DNA from: Bdellovibrionales bacterium
GTDB taxonomy: Bacteria; Bdellovibrionota; UBA1018; CAIMNF01
Length of the DNA: 27,337 nt
Assembly (NCBI GenBank): GCA_947457605.1
Contig: CANGWP010000009.1
Coordinates: 1-27,337, forward strand
Reading direction: 5' to 3'
A program made the translations under genes and the position numbers. The notes beneath the pieces were generated by a model. It did not search any database. It was not told the DNA's origin and worked only from the letters and a program-made list of their open reading frames with translations. Of this stretch, positions 1 to 7,886 are shown one piece after another (positions within the stretch are counted from its first letter, which is position 1; every line of letters begins with the position of its first letter).

Positions 1-1
1 C

Positions 2-1369
2 AAGCACTGGAAGGGCACGGGAGACGAGGTGCTCTCGGCCGAGTGGTACCAGCTTTCGGATCAGCTGAAGAAAGCAGGAAAGCTTCCAGAATTTGTGGGC
101 TATGAACACCTGGAGGCCACGGGCGAGGCCCTGGCGGTGATTCCGTCCCAGGCCGCAGACGGATCCCCTATCACTCTTGCAGTATTCTCGAAAACTCCGT
201 TTTATGGAGAAGCGGGCGGGCAAACCGGTGATCGTGGACGCGTGCGTTCCGAGAAGGGCGATTTCGAGGCTGAAGTCCTCGATGTTCAGCGGCCGGTGCC
301 TGAGTTGATTGTGGCGCACCTGAAACCAAAACGCGGAATCCTGAAAGTTGGAGATCGCGTGGTACAAGCCGTCGAATTGGATACTCGTGCGCTCACCGCG
401 CGAAACCACACGGCTACTCACATGCTTCAGTGGGCGCTTCGATCCGTTCTTGGCAACCATGTGAAGCAGGCGGGGTCACTCGTCACGCCGGAGCTTCTGC
501 GTTTTGACTTTTCGCACTTTCAGGCTCTTGCGCCGGAAGAGCTTCAAAAGGTCGAGAACCTCATCAATGAAAAAATCTGGCGGGGAGATGCGGTCAAAAA
601 ACAGGTCATGAACAAGGATCAAGCGATTCAGGCCGGAGCGATCGCGTTTTTTGGCGAAAAGTACGGAGATGCGGTCAGGGTCGTATCGGTGGGTGACTAC
701 TCAATCGAACTTTGCGGCGGAACCCATGTGGATCAAAGCTCGGACATTCATTTGTTCAAGATCGCATCCGAGGCCGGCATTGCGGCGGGGGTTCGCAGGA
801 TCATCGCCTACACCTCAAAAGGCGCGTTTCAATACCTGCGCGATCAGGATCAAAAGCTGAAAACCCTGCGCGATCAGGTAAAGGCATCTTCGGTCGATGA
901 GATTGGAAACAAGATCGACCGGATGGTGGAGGAGCAGCGCGAACTTCGAAAACAGATCGAGAAGCTCCAGGCCTCCCAGCAGGGAGCGGAAATCGAAGAG
1001 CTGCTGAAGACTGCAAAAGAATCATCGGGTGTGAAAGTGATCGCGGGTGTGGTGGAGTCCGCATCCGATGGGATGAAGAAGCTTCGCGAGATGGCGGATC
1101 GACTGAAGCAAAAGGAGCCAGCGAGCGTTTCCATTCTGGGAATCCGCGAAGTGAATGAAAACGGTGAGAAGCCGTATCTCGTGGTGGCCGTGGGGGCGAA
1201 GGTAAGTGGCGTTCATGCGGGCGACATCATCAAGGGTTCTGCCGACAAGTTCGGTGGAAAGGGCGGGGGTAAACCCGACTTCGCCCAGGCCGGTGGCACA
1301 CGCGTCGAGCTGCTTCAAACTGCAATTGATTCAGCAAAAGGAATCGTTCTCGAGAAACTCGGGAGGTAA
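2..1369 (+). CDS. alaS: Alanyl-tRNA synthetase, C-terminal part (5' end outside window)
   Basis: Charges tRNA-Ala with alanine in the cytoplasm and clears mischarged Ser/Gly. The reading frame is open from base 2, so the catalytic N-terminus lies upstream of the window. What is visible is the end of the tRNA-recognition region, the editing domain and the C-Ala domain. The editing domain shows FYGEAGGQTGD, the zinc-ligand pair HTATH (bases 407-421) and CGGTH (713-727). A coiled coil follows (about 850-1000), then the glycine-rich C-Ala motif GGKGGGKPDFAQAGG near the end. All expected elements are intact, so the gene looks functional. The stop is followed after 4 bases by the GTG of the next gene, whose ribosome-binding site lies in the last alaS codons. 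The two are therefore probably co-transcribed. Confidence 0.97.
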   Translation, partial: KHWKGTGDEVLSAEWYQLSDQLKKAGKLPEFVGYEHLEATGEALAVIPSQAADGSPITLAVFSKTPFYGEAGGQTGDRGRVRSEKGDFEAEVLDVQRPVPELIVAHLKPKRGILKVGDRVVQAVELDTRALTARNHTATHMLQWALRSVLGNHVKQAGSLVTPELLRFDFSHFQALAPEELQKVENLINEKIWRGDAVKKQVMNKDQAIQAGAIAFFGEKYGDAVRVVSVGDYSIELCGGTHVDQSSDIHLFKIASEAGIAAGVRRIIAYTSKGAFQYLRDQDQKLKTLRDQVKASSVDEIGNKIDRMVEEQRELRKQIEKLQASQQGAEIEELLKTAKESSGVKVIAGVVESASDGMKKLREMADRLKQKEPASVSILGIREVNENGEKPYLVVAVGAKVSGVHAGDIIKGSADKFGGKGGGKPDFAQAGGTRVELLQTAIDSAKGIVLEKLGR

Positions 1370-1373
1370 GGGA

Positions 1374-3143
1374 GTGGGAGTTCGTTCCGTCCTTTGCACC
1401 CTGCTCGCGGCAGTCCTTGTTTCCGGGGGCATTTCGTGTATCCGAAAGGATGCCACGCGGGAAGCGGTACTTCGGGTCCCGGTGCGAGAGGATCTTAAGA
1501 CGCTTGATCCGGCGAACGCCTATGATGATGTGAGTTTGGACGTTCTTCCGAACATCATGGAGTCTTTGCTTCAATACAAATATCTCGATGAGACCATGGT
1601 GCTTGAACCCCTTCTTGCCGAAGCAATGCCTGAGTATTCAAAGGACGGACTCACGGCTCGAGTGAGTATTCGAAAGGGAATCAAATTTCAGGATGATCCC
1701 TGTTTTCGCTCGAACGGCGGAAAGGGGCGGGAGCTTCGGGCTGACGATTTCATTTTTGCCTTCAAACGGCTCGCGATTCCGTCGCTTCAGTCCCAGGGAG
1801 CCTGGATCTTTCAGGAAAAGATCGTGGGGTTTGATGAGTTTGAGAAAAAACTCGCTGGCCTTCGCGGGGAGGAGCTCAAGAAAGCCTTCGAGTCTCCGAT
1901 TGAGGGACTCTCGGCGCTGGATGAGCACACGCTTCAATTCAAATTCGCAAGGCCGTATCCCCTGTTGAATTACATTCTGGCCATGACCTTCACGGCTCCA
2001 GTGCCAAGGGAGGCCGTGGAAGCATATGCCGACCAGGACGGGAATTTGCGGGATCACCCGATTGGAACGGGGCCCTTTCTTCTCAAAAGCTGGGAGCCCG
2101 GAAGGCGTGTGGTGATTTCAAAAAATGCGAACTTCAAAGGAGTCTTTCCAACCCAGGCTTCGGAATCACTTCGGGCAAGAGGCCTTCTTGAGGACGCGGG
2201 AAAGCCGATCCCCTTTCTGGATGCCGTCTCGTTTGAAATCATCCGCGAAGAGGCGGTTCGCATGAGCCGGTTTCTGAAGAAGGAAATCGATCTTCTGGAA
2301 TTGATGAAAGACACCTATCGGAGTTTCATGACAGAAGCGGGCGCCTTGAGGGAGGATCTTGCGAAGGATGGCGTGCAGGTGGATCCCGAGAATTCGCTTG
2401 TCGAGTACTATGTGATCTTCAACGTCAAGGACAAGATTCTTAAGAACAAAATCCTGAGGCAGGCAATCTCAAGCGCAATCGATCGATCAGAATGGATCCA
2501 GAGTTTTGAGAGAGGCCGAGGGATACCGCAGGATCAGGTGGGGCCCCCCGGATTGATCGACCGCATTTCCTCGGCCAAGGTGAAATATGATTTCAATCTC
2601 GATCGGGCGAAGCAACTTCTTGCGAAGGCAGGGCATCCTGACGGAAAAGGCCTGCCTGTTTTGAATTTTGATTTCAGGGGAACAGAGCAGCGCTATGAAC
2701 AGATGGGAGAAATGTTTGTGCGTCAGCTCGGAGCCATCGGAATCCGTGTGAATCCGATCCTCAATTCATTTCCCGCGTATCTTGAGAAGGCCAAGCTGGG
2801 AAAAATGCAGTTGTCGCTCGGGGGATGGACCTTCGATTACCCCGATGTTGAGAACGGCTATCAGGTCTTGTACGGTCCGAACCATTCTCCGGGGCCCAAT
2901 GATTCGAACTGGGAGAATCCAAAGTTCGATGAACTCTATAAAAAAATCGCATCCACTCCTCCTGGCGCGCGGGGAAGGTCGGATTGGGTGGCTCAGGCAG
3001 AGGCCTTGATCCAGGAAGAGGTGCCCTGGGCCTATGGGTATTTTTTGAAGATCTTTCTTCTCAGCCAGCCTCGGGTTCGAAACCACCACACCCTTCTCGT
3101 CATTCAGAACAAATACAAGTACTTGCGGGTTGAGGTGGATTGA
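1374..3143 (+). CDS. Peptide/oligopeptide ABC transporter solute-binding protein (SBP_bac_5 family)
   Basis: Predicted exported binding protein of the DppA/OppA family, which delivers peptides or similar solutes to an ABC importer. I placed the start at the GTG at 1374. It gives an N-terminal hydrophobic segment (RSVLCTLLAAVLVSGG) ending at a cysteine (ISC, residue 22), and GGGAGG lies 7 bases upstream; the frame itself stays open further up inside alaS. This gives 589 residues. Family features seen are LKTLDPANAYD near the mature N-terminus, a GTGPFLLKSWEPG block, and the late region where these proteins place ligand contacts (FDYPDVENGY). The lipobox is not canonical (G-I-S-C instead of an L at -3), so lipidation is plausible but unproven. 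No permease or ATPase genes are adjacent, so it is an orphan binding protein here. The ligand is not deducible. Confidence 0.88.
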   Translation: MGVRSVLCTLLAAVLVSGGISCIRKDATREAVLRVPVREDLKTLDPANAYDDVSLDVLPNIMESLLQYKYLDETMVLEPLLAEAMPEYSKDGLTARVSIRKGIKFQDDPCFRSNGGKGRELRADDFIFAFKRLAIPSLQSQGAWIFQEKIVGFDEFEKKLAGLRGEELKKAFESPIEGLSALDEHTLQFKFARPYPLLNYILAMTFTAPVPREAVEAYADQDGNLRDHPIGTGPFLLKSWEPGRRVVISKNANFKGVFPTQASESLRARGLLEDAGKPIPFLDAVSFEIIREEAVRMSRFLKKEIDLLELMKDTYRSFMTEAGALREDLAKDGVQVDPENSLVEYYVIFNVKDKILKNKILRQAISSAIDRSEWIQSFERGRGIPQDQVGPPGLIDRISSAKVKYDFNLDRAKQLLAKAGHPDGKGLPVLNFDFRGTEQRYEQMGEMFVRQLGAIGIRVNPILNSFPAYLEKAKLGKMQLSLGGWTFDYPDVENGYQVLYGPNHSPGPNDSNWENPKFDELYKKIASTPPGARGRSDWVAQAEALIQEEVPWAYGYFLKIFLLSQPRVRNHHTLLVIQNKYKYLRVEVD

Positions 3144-3214
3144 CCCCCGGGAATCGGCGGCCCTCGATGAAGATTCCATTAAGATCCGCCTGAAACTTGT
3201 CGATAAAGACATCA

Positions 3215-3919
3215 ATGGCTGGTGGGAATCCCGCTTTTGTCATTCGAAGTTTCTTGTTCCTCCTTTGGATGGCTCTTTCAGCCTGTTCTCCGGTTCTCTC
3301 AGAGAGGACGGATGAGGCGGAATGGCTCAGATTCCGAGGTTCGATTCAAACGCAGACCCGCACTCCGGCATCCGATCAGGCGGCTGATCCAGTTCGTCGC
3401 GAGCTGAATGCGGCATTGTTGGAAGTTCCCGTGAGGTCCATCTTTTTGGAGTGCTCCCTTGGCGCAGAACCAGAGTCCTGTTACCGGAAGCAGTTGGGAG
3501 AACGCCTTGATTCCATTTGCGAATCCTTTCTTGAAAAAGATTCGAATCTTTCCGGCAATCGAAAGATCGAGGCTCGAGATTCCTTCTTAGAAGCGAATTC
3601 GTTCCCCGAGGTTCAGGCCGAGGTCGAGCGATTTCATCAAGGACTGCTTTCCGGAATTGAAATTTCCACCCGAGAGCAAGTGAAGGTACTGATGAAATCC
3701 TGTTCAAAGTCAGCTAAGAACGGTGATCCTAAGTTCATCCGGGAGTGCTTGGACTCGGCTCGAGGTATTGAAATTGATCTTTTGCTCACTCGCACGGCTG
3801 AACGACTTGGACTGCGGTTTACCGCGAGGGGTGCCAGAGAATGGATCAAATTCCATCAGATCACACCCCTCTACGACGGGGAAGTCGGGCGGATCGCCAT
3901 CACTTTGACTGAAAAGTAG
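3215..3919 (+). CDS. Predicted lipoprotein of unknown function
   Basis: I do not recognise this family. The chosen ATG at 3215 gives a 24-residue lipoprotein signal (FLFLLWMALSAC), with the lipidated Cys as residue 24; a TTG 18 bases upstream is an alternative start. No convincing Shine-Dalgarno sequence is visible. The 234-residue product is charged and mostly helical-looking. It has cysteines at about residues 80, 89, 102, 163 and 178, in two clusters that could form disulfides in the periplasm. No catalytic motif, TPR or transmembrane segment beyond the signal is seen. It lies 71 bases after the solute-binding protein gene on the same strand. That suggests co-transcription but does not tell its job. 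Confidence 0.72.
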   Translation: MAGGNPAFVIRSFLFLLWMALSACSPVLSERTDEAEWLRFRGSIQTQTRTPASDQAADPVRRELNAALLEVPVRSIFLECSLGAEPESCYRKQLGERLDSICESFLEKDSNLSGNRKIEARDSFLEANSFPEVQAEVERFHQGLLSGIEISTREQVKVLMKSCSKSAKNGDPKFIRECLDSARGIEIDLLLTRTAERLGLRFTARGAREWIKFHQITPLYDGEVGRIAITLTEK

Positions 3920-4002
3920 GGCTTTTTTTATCTAAAGCTGTGTCTTGATTGACCCGATAGGAAGACAAGGAAGAGAGAGGTTTTCTTCCATGGAGACGAA
4001 AT

Positions 4003-4410
4003 ATGGGCTCGATTATACTGAAAATACTCTTGGGAATCGCGATCGGATTCTTTGGTTTGGCGGGGAATGCCGCGATCGCTGCCGAGTACAGTGTTTATGA
4101 GGTGTTCCGGGCAATTGATCTCGGAGAATCCGATCGACAGCCCCCGAAAGAGATTTTCATCAATATGGGTGCGCTCCAGGGATTGAAAAAGGGCAGCGTC
4201 CTTGATGTGTACCGAAAGATTTCAAGCTTCGACAATCTCACTGAAAAGCTCGCGGGCGAACACGTGATCCCGGTGGGCAGGATCAAGGTGATTCATACGG
4301 ATGAGAAAACCGCCATCGCGCGCGTGGACCGATATGTCTCCCTGGAGCAAGAGCCGGCGCTCTTGCCCCAGTCCATCATGATCGGAGACCTGGTCCGACT
4401 GCCTAACTGA
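4003..4410 (+). CDS. Small exported protein with FlgT C-terminal-like fold (hypothetical)
   Basis: A 135-residue protein with a signal peptide (LLGIAIGFFGLAGNAAIA, cleavage likely near residue 26). The mature part shows INMGALQGLKKGSVLDVYR, then VIPVGRIKVIH, TAIARV and IMIGDLVR. This pattern (a G-x-x-x-G-L-x-x-G-D/S-x-L/F-x-V start, a 'vG.i.V..v....s.A.i' strand and an 'i..GD.v' end) is typical of the small beta domain at the C-terminus of flagellar protein FlgT and of many stand-alone envelope proteins. The fold assignment is inference from this pattern; a flagellar role is not supported by neighbours. GGAGA 7 bases before ATG supports the start. The 83-base upstream gap holds only weak promoter-like boxes (TTGACT at 3905 and TATCTA at 3929). 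Confidence 0.75.
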   Translation: MGSIILKILLGIAIGFFGLAGNAAIAAEYSVYEVFRAIDLGESDRQPPKEIFINMGALQGLKKGSVLDVYRKISSFDNLTEKLAGEHVIPVGRIKVIHTDEKTAIARVDRYVSLEQEPALLPQSIMIGDLVRLPN

Positions 4411-4445
4411 CAGGCAGCTAAAAACGACCATTCTCAAGGGTATGC

Positions 4446-4838
4446 CTAGTTCGGAGCCTCCTCGATGGTCATCACAGCGTCCTCGGAATTGACCTCCGCA
4501 CTGTCACTTGCTTTTGACTTTTTGTGCAGGAAGTTCACCCGATCCGCGTGGATCTCGTGGATGTAGTGCATCTCGCCCTCCTGATCCTCGTACTTTCGGA
4601 CACGGATTCCCCCCTCGAGGAATACCGCCATCCCTTTTTTTAGCTCCTCATTCACCTTTTCGGCGGGCTTCCCCCAGGTCACAATCCTGTGCCAGGTGGT
4701 TTCGCTTTCGTTCCGGGAACGATGCCAGGTTTCGGTAGCCAGACTGAACTGGCTCACGGGTGTTCCGTTTTTGGTGAATCGGAGAATGGGGTCATTCCCC
4801 AGACGGCCCAACAGCATGACTCGATTGATGTCCCTCAT
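4446..4838 (-). CDS. ssb: Single-stranded DNA-binding protein
   Basis: An OB-fold SSB that coats ssDNA during replication and repair. The 130-residue protein begins INRVMLLGRLGNDPILRFT and carries VSQFSLAT, TTWHRIVTWGK, LKKGMAVFLEGGIRVRKYED and a final ADRVNFL strand, the usual SSB order. AAGGA precedes the ATG at a suitable distance. The tail is short (about 25 residues after the OB fold) and acidic, but it ends ..TIEEAPN. It therefore lacks the canonical terminal D-D-I-P-F tip that recruits partner proteins in most bacterial SSBs. Either this lineage uses a different tip, or this is a secondary SSB paralogue. It is divergent from ribD with about 59 bases between the starts. Confidence 0.93.
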   Translation of the reverse strand: MRDINRVMLLGRLGNDPILRFTKNGTPVSQFSLATETWHRSRNESETTWHRIVTWGKPAEKVNEELKKGMAVFLEGGIRVRKYEDQEGEMHYIHEIHADRVNFLHKKSKASDSAEVNSEDAVMTIEEAPN

Positions 4839-4897
4839 GAAAATTCCTTTCTATTTTGAGGTTGTTTTCAGACCCGAGCATTGCCATTGTTGTGCCA

Positions 4898-6067
4898 ATG
4901 AAACCGGCTCTAAAAAAAGGATTTGCAATCGGTGGGAGATTGGCGCGCACGCTTGCTCCCCATACTGCTCCTCTTTTTTCATTCGGGACCGAGGAATACT
5001 GGATGGAGCTAGCGTTGCTCGAGTCCATGGAGTCGATCGGCCTCTCCCAGCCGAATCCCGCGGTGGGTTGTGTTCTTGTGCAAAATCGGCAACTCATCGC
5101 CAAAGGCAGCACACGGGCATGGAAGCAGGAGCATGCGGAGCGCGTTGCTTTCTCAAGACTTGATCCGGGAGCGGACCTTCATCACGCCACTGCCTATTTG
5201 ACTCTTGAGCCGTGCACCCATCAGGGTTTTCAGCCTCCGTGTGTGGACCTTTTGTTGAAATCGCCCATTCCGAAAATCGTGATTGCGGTTGCGGATCCGG
5301 ACCCGCGGGTGGATGGCGAGGGAATTCGGCTTCTCAGAGCCGCGGGAAAGGAGGTGGTGGTCGGCGTGCTCGGTCCCGAGGCGTATGCTTGGAATCTGAA
5401 TTTTTTTTCGACCAAAAAAACGGGCCGCCCTCTTTGGGCTGCAAAATGGGCCCAAACCCCTACCGGTCATTTGTGCGATGCCAGTGGGCACTCCAAGTGG
5501 ATCACCGGAGCGGAATCCCGCGCTTACACCCACTGGCTTCGGCAAAAATACGATGCAATCGTAGTGGGCGCCCGAACCTTTCTTGCAGACCAACCCCGGC
5601 TTACCGTTCGCGATTGTGCAGGACCGCTGAATCGGAATCCGGAAAGGTTTGTCTTTGACCCGAAAGGGAGAACGCTTGATCTCCCGGAGGCCGCGCGGGA
5701 GGGATTCCGGATTCTGGTCTGTGAGCCGGAGCTTCAGGCTCGGGGTCAAGGAACCCCTGCAGGTGTGATTCCTGTTCCCGTTGAAAAAGATTCGTCTGAA
5801 CTCTGGACGGTCTTTCAGGATGCGCTTCAGGGCAGTGAGTTTCCCCGTCCGCTCCAAAGTGTTTTGGTGGAGGGTGGGCCGGGCCTTCTTCGAGAACTCT
5901 TTAAACACGACTTTTTTACTGTGGTACACAGGTTTACCGGAATTCGGAATTTTACAGCTCTTTCCGAGGCCCACCGTATGGAATGGGTGGGCGGAGGGCC
6001 ATGGATTCTGGAAACCGAGGAAGAAATTCAAGGGGATCTCTTGCACGAATGGAGAAAAGAGGATTAA
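4898..6067 (+). CDS. ribD: Bifunctional diaminohydroxyphosphoribosylaminopyrimidine deaminase / reductase (RibD)
   Basis: Riboflavin pathway steps 2 and 3: deamination, then reduction of the ribosyl side chain. The N-terminal deaminase domain begins at EYWMELALLESM and has SQPNPAVGCVLVQ. It also has the zinc/catalytic HAE (in EHAERV) and the second zinc motif PCTHQGFQPPC. The C-terminal reductase domain follows a short linker (KWITGAESR, FLADQPRLTVRD, SVLVEGGPGLL) but is divergent: the usual S-L-D-G motif reads T-P-T-G and the usual DDP reads DQP. The start is uncertain. ATG 4898 is chosen because the conserved domain begins about 30 codons later, but there is no good ribosome-binding site; TTG 4940 or ATG 5003 (with GAGGA upstream) are alternatives. 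No other rib gene is in the window. A T8 run and an A7 run lie in the interdomain linker (5401-5420). Confidence 0.9.
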   Translation: MKPALKKGFAIGGRLARTLAPHTAPLFSFGTEEYWMELALLESMESIGLSQPNPAVGCVLVQNRQLIAKGSTRAWKQEHAERVAFSRLDPGADLHHATAYLTLEPCTHQGFQPPCVDLLLKSPIPKIVIAVADPDPRVDGEGIRLLRAAGKEVVVGVLGPEAYAWNLNFFSTKKTGRPLWAAKWAQTPTGHLCDASGHSKWITGAESRAYTHWLRQKYDAIVVGARTFLADQPRLTVRDCAGPLNRNPERFVFDPKGRTLDLPEAAREGFRILVCEPELQARGQGTPAGVIPVPVEKDSSELWTVFQDALQGSEFPRPLQSVLVEGGPGLLRELFKHDFFTVVHRFTGIRNFTALSEAHRMEWVGGGPWILETEEEIQGDLLHEWRKED

Positions 6068-6098
6068 ATAACCGCTGTAAAACCAAGGAGATCAAAAG

Positions 6099-6578
6099 AT
6101 GATGAAGAAGTGGGCATTCGTGCTTGTTGCAGCAACATTGGCGTTTTCAGCTTGTTCTAAGAAACCGGCTCAAGAGGAAGCAGCCCTTCCATCCGCGGCC
6201 AATGCGGACGAGACCATGGGGGACTCCGATAGCGGTAAGGCCATGGGTCTTCAAACAGTTTATTTCGGTTATGATGCGTACACCCTGACCGCAGAAGCCA
6301 AAACAGTTCTCAAGACCAATGCACAAATCATGAAGGACAATCCTTCCGTAAAGATTCAGGTAGAAGGTCATTGTGATCAGCGCGGCGGAATTCAGTATAA
6401 CATCGCGCTCGGTGAGAAGCGTTCCAATGCGGTAAAGAAGTTCCTGATGGGGCAGGGAATTGCAAAAGATCGCATTTCGGTGATCAGTTTCGGAAAAGAA
6501 AAGCCGGTTGATCCAGCTGAAAATGAAGCTGCCTATGCAAAAAACCGCAGAGGCAATTTCGTAGTCACCTCAAAATAA
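6099..6578 (+). CDS. pal: Peptidoglycan-associated lipoprotein Pal (OmpA-C domain)
   Basis: Outer-membrane lipoprotein that links the outer membrane to peptidoglycan and works with the Tol complex in cell division and envelope integrity. There is a clear lipoprotein signal, KWAFVLVAATLAFSAC (Cys 19), followed by a short Ala/Glu-rich linker. The OmpA-C domain covers about residues 50-158: VYFGYDAYTL, VEGHCDQRGG, YNIALGEKRSNAVKKFL, ISFGKEKPV and KNRRGNF. These include the Asp and Arg positions used for diaminopimelate binding; a Cys replaces the usual Thr in GHTD. AAGGAG sits 8 bases before the ATG. It lies 31 bases after ribD. The next gene starts at the base after the stop, and a terminator-like hairpin follows. 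Confidence 0.96.
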   Translation: MMKKWAFVLVAATLAFSACSKKPAQEEAALPSAANADETMGDSDSGKAMGLQTVYFGYDAYTLTAEAKTVLKTNAQIMKDNPSVKIQVEGHCDQRGGIQYNIALGEKRSNAVKKFLMGQGIAKDRISVISFGKEKPVDPAENEAAYAKNRRGNFVVTSK

Positions 6579-7016
6579 ATGAAACCAAAAGTTTTGAAGA
6601 GGGGGCTGATTCTGGCCCCCTTTTTTTTCATCGCATGTTCGGTGACCGCAATTCGGCCCTCTCAAGAGATGTCGGACATGGAAGTGAGCCTTAAGGCCGC
6701 CTCCGAGGTCAATGCGGATCTTCTTGCTCCCGAACTTTATCGACTTGCCACCGAAACCGCCCTCTATGCCCGTCGCGAATACCGATTGAAGAACTTTATG
6801 GAAGCCAAGAGGTTTGCCGAACTTTCCCGGGGCCATGCCGAGCGTGCTGAATTTGAGGCGATCCGGAATGGAGCCAAGCGTGAAGCAATTCCAGCCGATC
6901 CTCTTGCAGAGCCTTCGTACGCACCAGAGCCAATTGCCGAGCCCACGCCGGTTTCCGGGGAAGCCCCGGCCTCAAAACCTGAAGGTGGAGCGCCGCCGCC
7001 CCCTCAGCCGAAGTAA
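6579..7016 (+). CDS. DUF4398-type lipoprotein
   Basis: A 145-residue lipoprotein with signal KRGLILAPFFFIAC (Cys 20). The region from about residue 25 to 95 is helical (MSDMEVSLKAASEV.., LYRLATETALYARREY.., FMEAKRFAELSRGHAERAE) and matches the DUF4398 pattern, a two-helix domain of envelope proteins often found near OmpA/Pal genes. The tail (about 104-145) is proline-rich and ends in PPPPQPK, suggesting a flexible periplasmic extension. The start codon follows the pal stop with no gap and without its own ribosome-binding site, so re-initiation after pal is likely. Codons 8-17 form a perfect terminator-like hairpin and U-run. The biochemical role of this family is not known to me; cell-envelope maintenance is inferred from context. 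Confidence 0.85.
   Translation: MKPKVLKRGLILAPFFFIACSVTAIRPSQEMSDMEVSLKAASEVNADLLAPELYRLATETALYARREYRLKNFMEAKRFAELSRGHAERAEFEAIRNGAKREAIPADPLAEPSYAPEPIAEPTPVSGEAPASKPEGGAPPPPQPK
6600..6628 (+). terminator. Intrinsic-terminator structure inside the DUF4398 signal-peptide codons (possible attenuator)
   Basis: GGGGGC (6601-6606) pairs perfectly with GCCCCC (6615-6620) across an 8-base loop, followed at once by eight T (6621-6628). A6600 and the bases before it can also pair with the T-run. The structure begins 22 bases after the pal stop, exactly where a terminator for pal would be expected. However, the next gene reads through it in frame (K-R-G-L-I-L-A-P-F-F-F). It could limit expression of the downstream genes relative to pal. 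That function is inference. Confidence 0.75.
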
Positions 7017-7070
7017 CCGGAACTCGGTTCTCCAGTTTAAAAATGGATGAAAAAATGAGAGGATCGGGCC

Positions 7071-7883
7071 ATGAATGCGAAGATTCTCCTGACCATTTTG
7101 TTAGTTCCTTCCGTGGGTGCTTGTGTCACGACCCGGGATGAGTTGAACCGTCAACGCGAAGCTGCAGCGGAGCTCGATGCCAAGCCCATCAAAAGCGAAG
7201 AGCTTGCAAAACCAACAGCTCCCACCGCGGCTCCCGCTCCGAGTGTTCATGCTGACTCAAAGCCTCCTACGGCAAACGAGAGTCCGGCAAGCGCCGGGGC
7301 AGTTCCTCCTTTGGCAATCAAGACCGATCCAACCACTCTGAGTGAAGACGAATTGCGAGCAGAGCTTGCGAAGGCGAATGGTCGAGTGGAGGAACTTCAG
7401 CATGAACAGGAGTTGAAAGAAAAGACCACCAGCGAGGATCTGAAAAAGGCGCAGGAGCGAATTGCGGCACTCGAGAAGCAATTGAAGGAGCTCACCCCGG
7501 AAACGGTCTCCGTTCCCGAGGGCAAAGCGCCTTTCGATGCCGGGAAGGATTCTTTTCTTGCCGGGAAATACGATGAAGCGATTGTGTTTCTTTCCCAGTT
7601 TCTTTCCAGCAATGAGATCGGAAAACAGGTGGAGGAAGCTACCTACCTGCGGGGGGAAGCCAATTTCAAAAAGCTTCAGTACAACAAGGCGATTCTGGAC
7701 TATTCCAAGTTTCCCGAAAAATTCCAAAAGTCCTCGTTTCATCCAAAGGCGCTGCTGAGAATTGCGGAGAGCTTTGAGTCAACCGGACGGAAAGACGATG
7801 CGAAAGTTTTCTACTCCGATCTGGTTGAGAAATTTCCGAGGACCGCCGAAGGCAAAATCGCTAAGAAAAAACTGAAGAAGTAA
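7071..7883 (+). CDS. CpoB/YbgF-like coiled-coil and TPR lipoprotein
   Basis: A 270-residue predicted lipoprotein (LLTILLVPSVGAC, Cys 18). A long Ala/Pro-rich linker (about 30-90) is followed by a coiled coil (about 91-142: SEDELRAELAKANGRVEELQ.. and DLKKAQERIAALEKQLKEL). The C-terminal tetratricopeptide-like repeats run from about 152 to 265 (PFDAGKDSFLAGKYDEAIVFLSQFL; LRGEANFKKLQYNKAILDY; ALLRIAESFESTGRKDDAKVFYSDLVEKFP). That order is that of CpoB (YbgF), the periplasmic partner of Tol-Pal that coordinates peptidoglycan synthesis with outer-membrane constriction. The pal gene lies two genes upstream. CpoB itself is normally not a lipoprotein, so this is a CpoB-like protein, not a certain orthologue. 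GAGAGG before the ATG supports the start; tsaD begins 3 bases after its stop. Confidence 0.83.
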   Translation: MNAKILLTILLVPSVGACVTTRDELNRQREAAAELDAKPIKSEELAKPTAPTAAPAPSVHADSKPPTANESPASAGAVPPLAIKTDPTTLSEDELRAELAKANGRVEELQHEQELKEKTTSEDLKKAQERIAALEKQLKELTPETVSVPEGKAPFDAGKDSFLAGKYDEAIVFLSQFLSSNEIGKQVEEATYLRGEANFKKLQYNKAILDYSKFPEKFQKSSFHPKALLRIAESFESTGRKDDAKVFYSDLVEKFPRTAEGKIAKKKLKK

Positions 7884-7886
7884 GCA

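Noticed and set aside
3911..3929. Possible terminator after the unknown lipoprotein (AAAAG/CTTTT with T-run)
   Set aside because: The stem has only one G-C pair and a five-base loop, too weak for an intrinsic terminator.
3905..3934. Promoter-like boxes before the FlgT-C-like gene (TTGACT and TATCTA, spacing 18)
   Set aside because: The -10 box matches only half of consensus and overlaps a T-run; not strong enough to list as a promoter.
5153..6046. A long open frame (297 codons) on the minus strand opposite ribD
   Set aside because: It lies entirely within ribD, whose protein matches a known family; the antisense product is Arg/Pro/Lys-rich with no recognisable motif and no ribosome-binding site.
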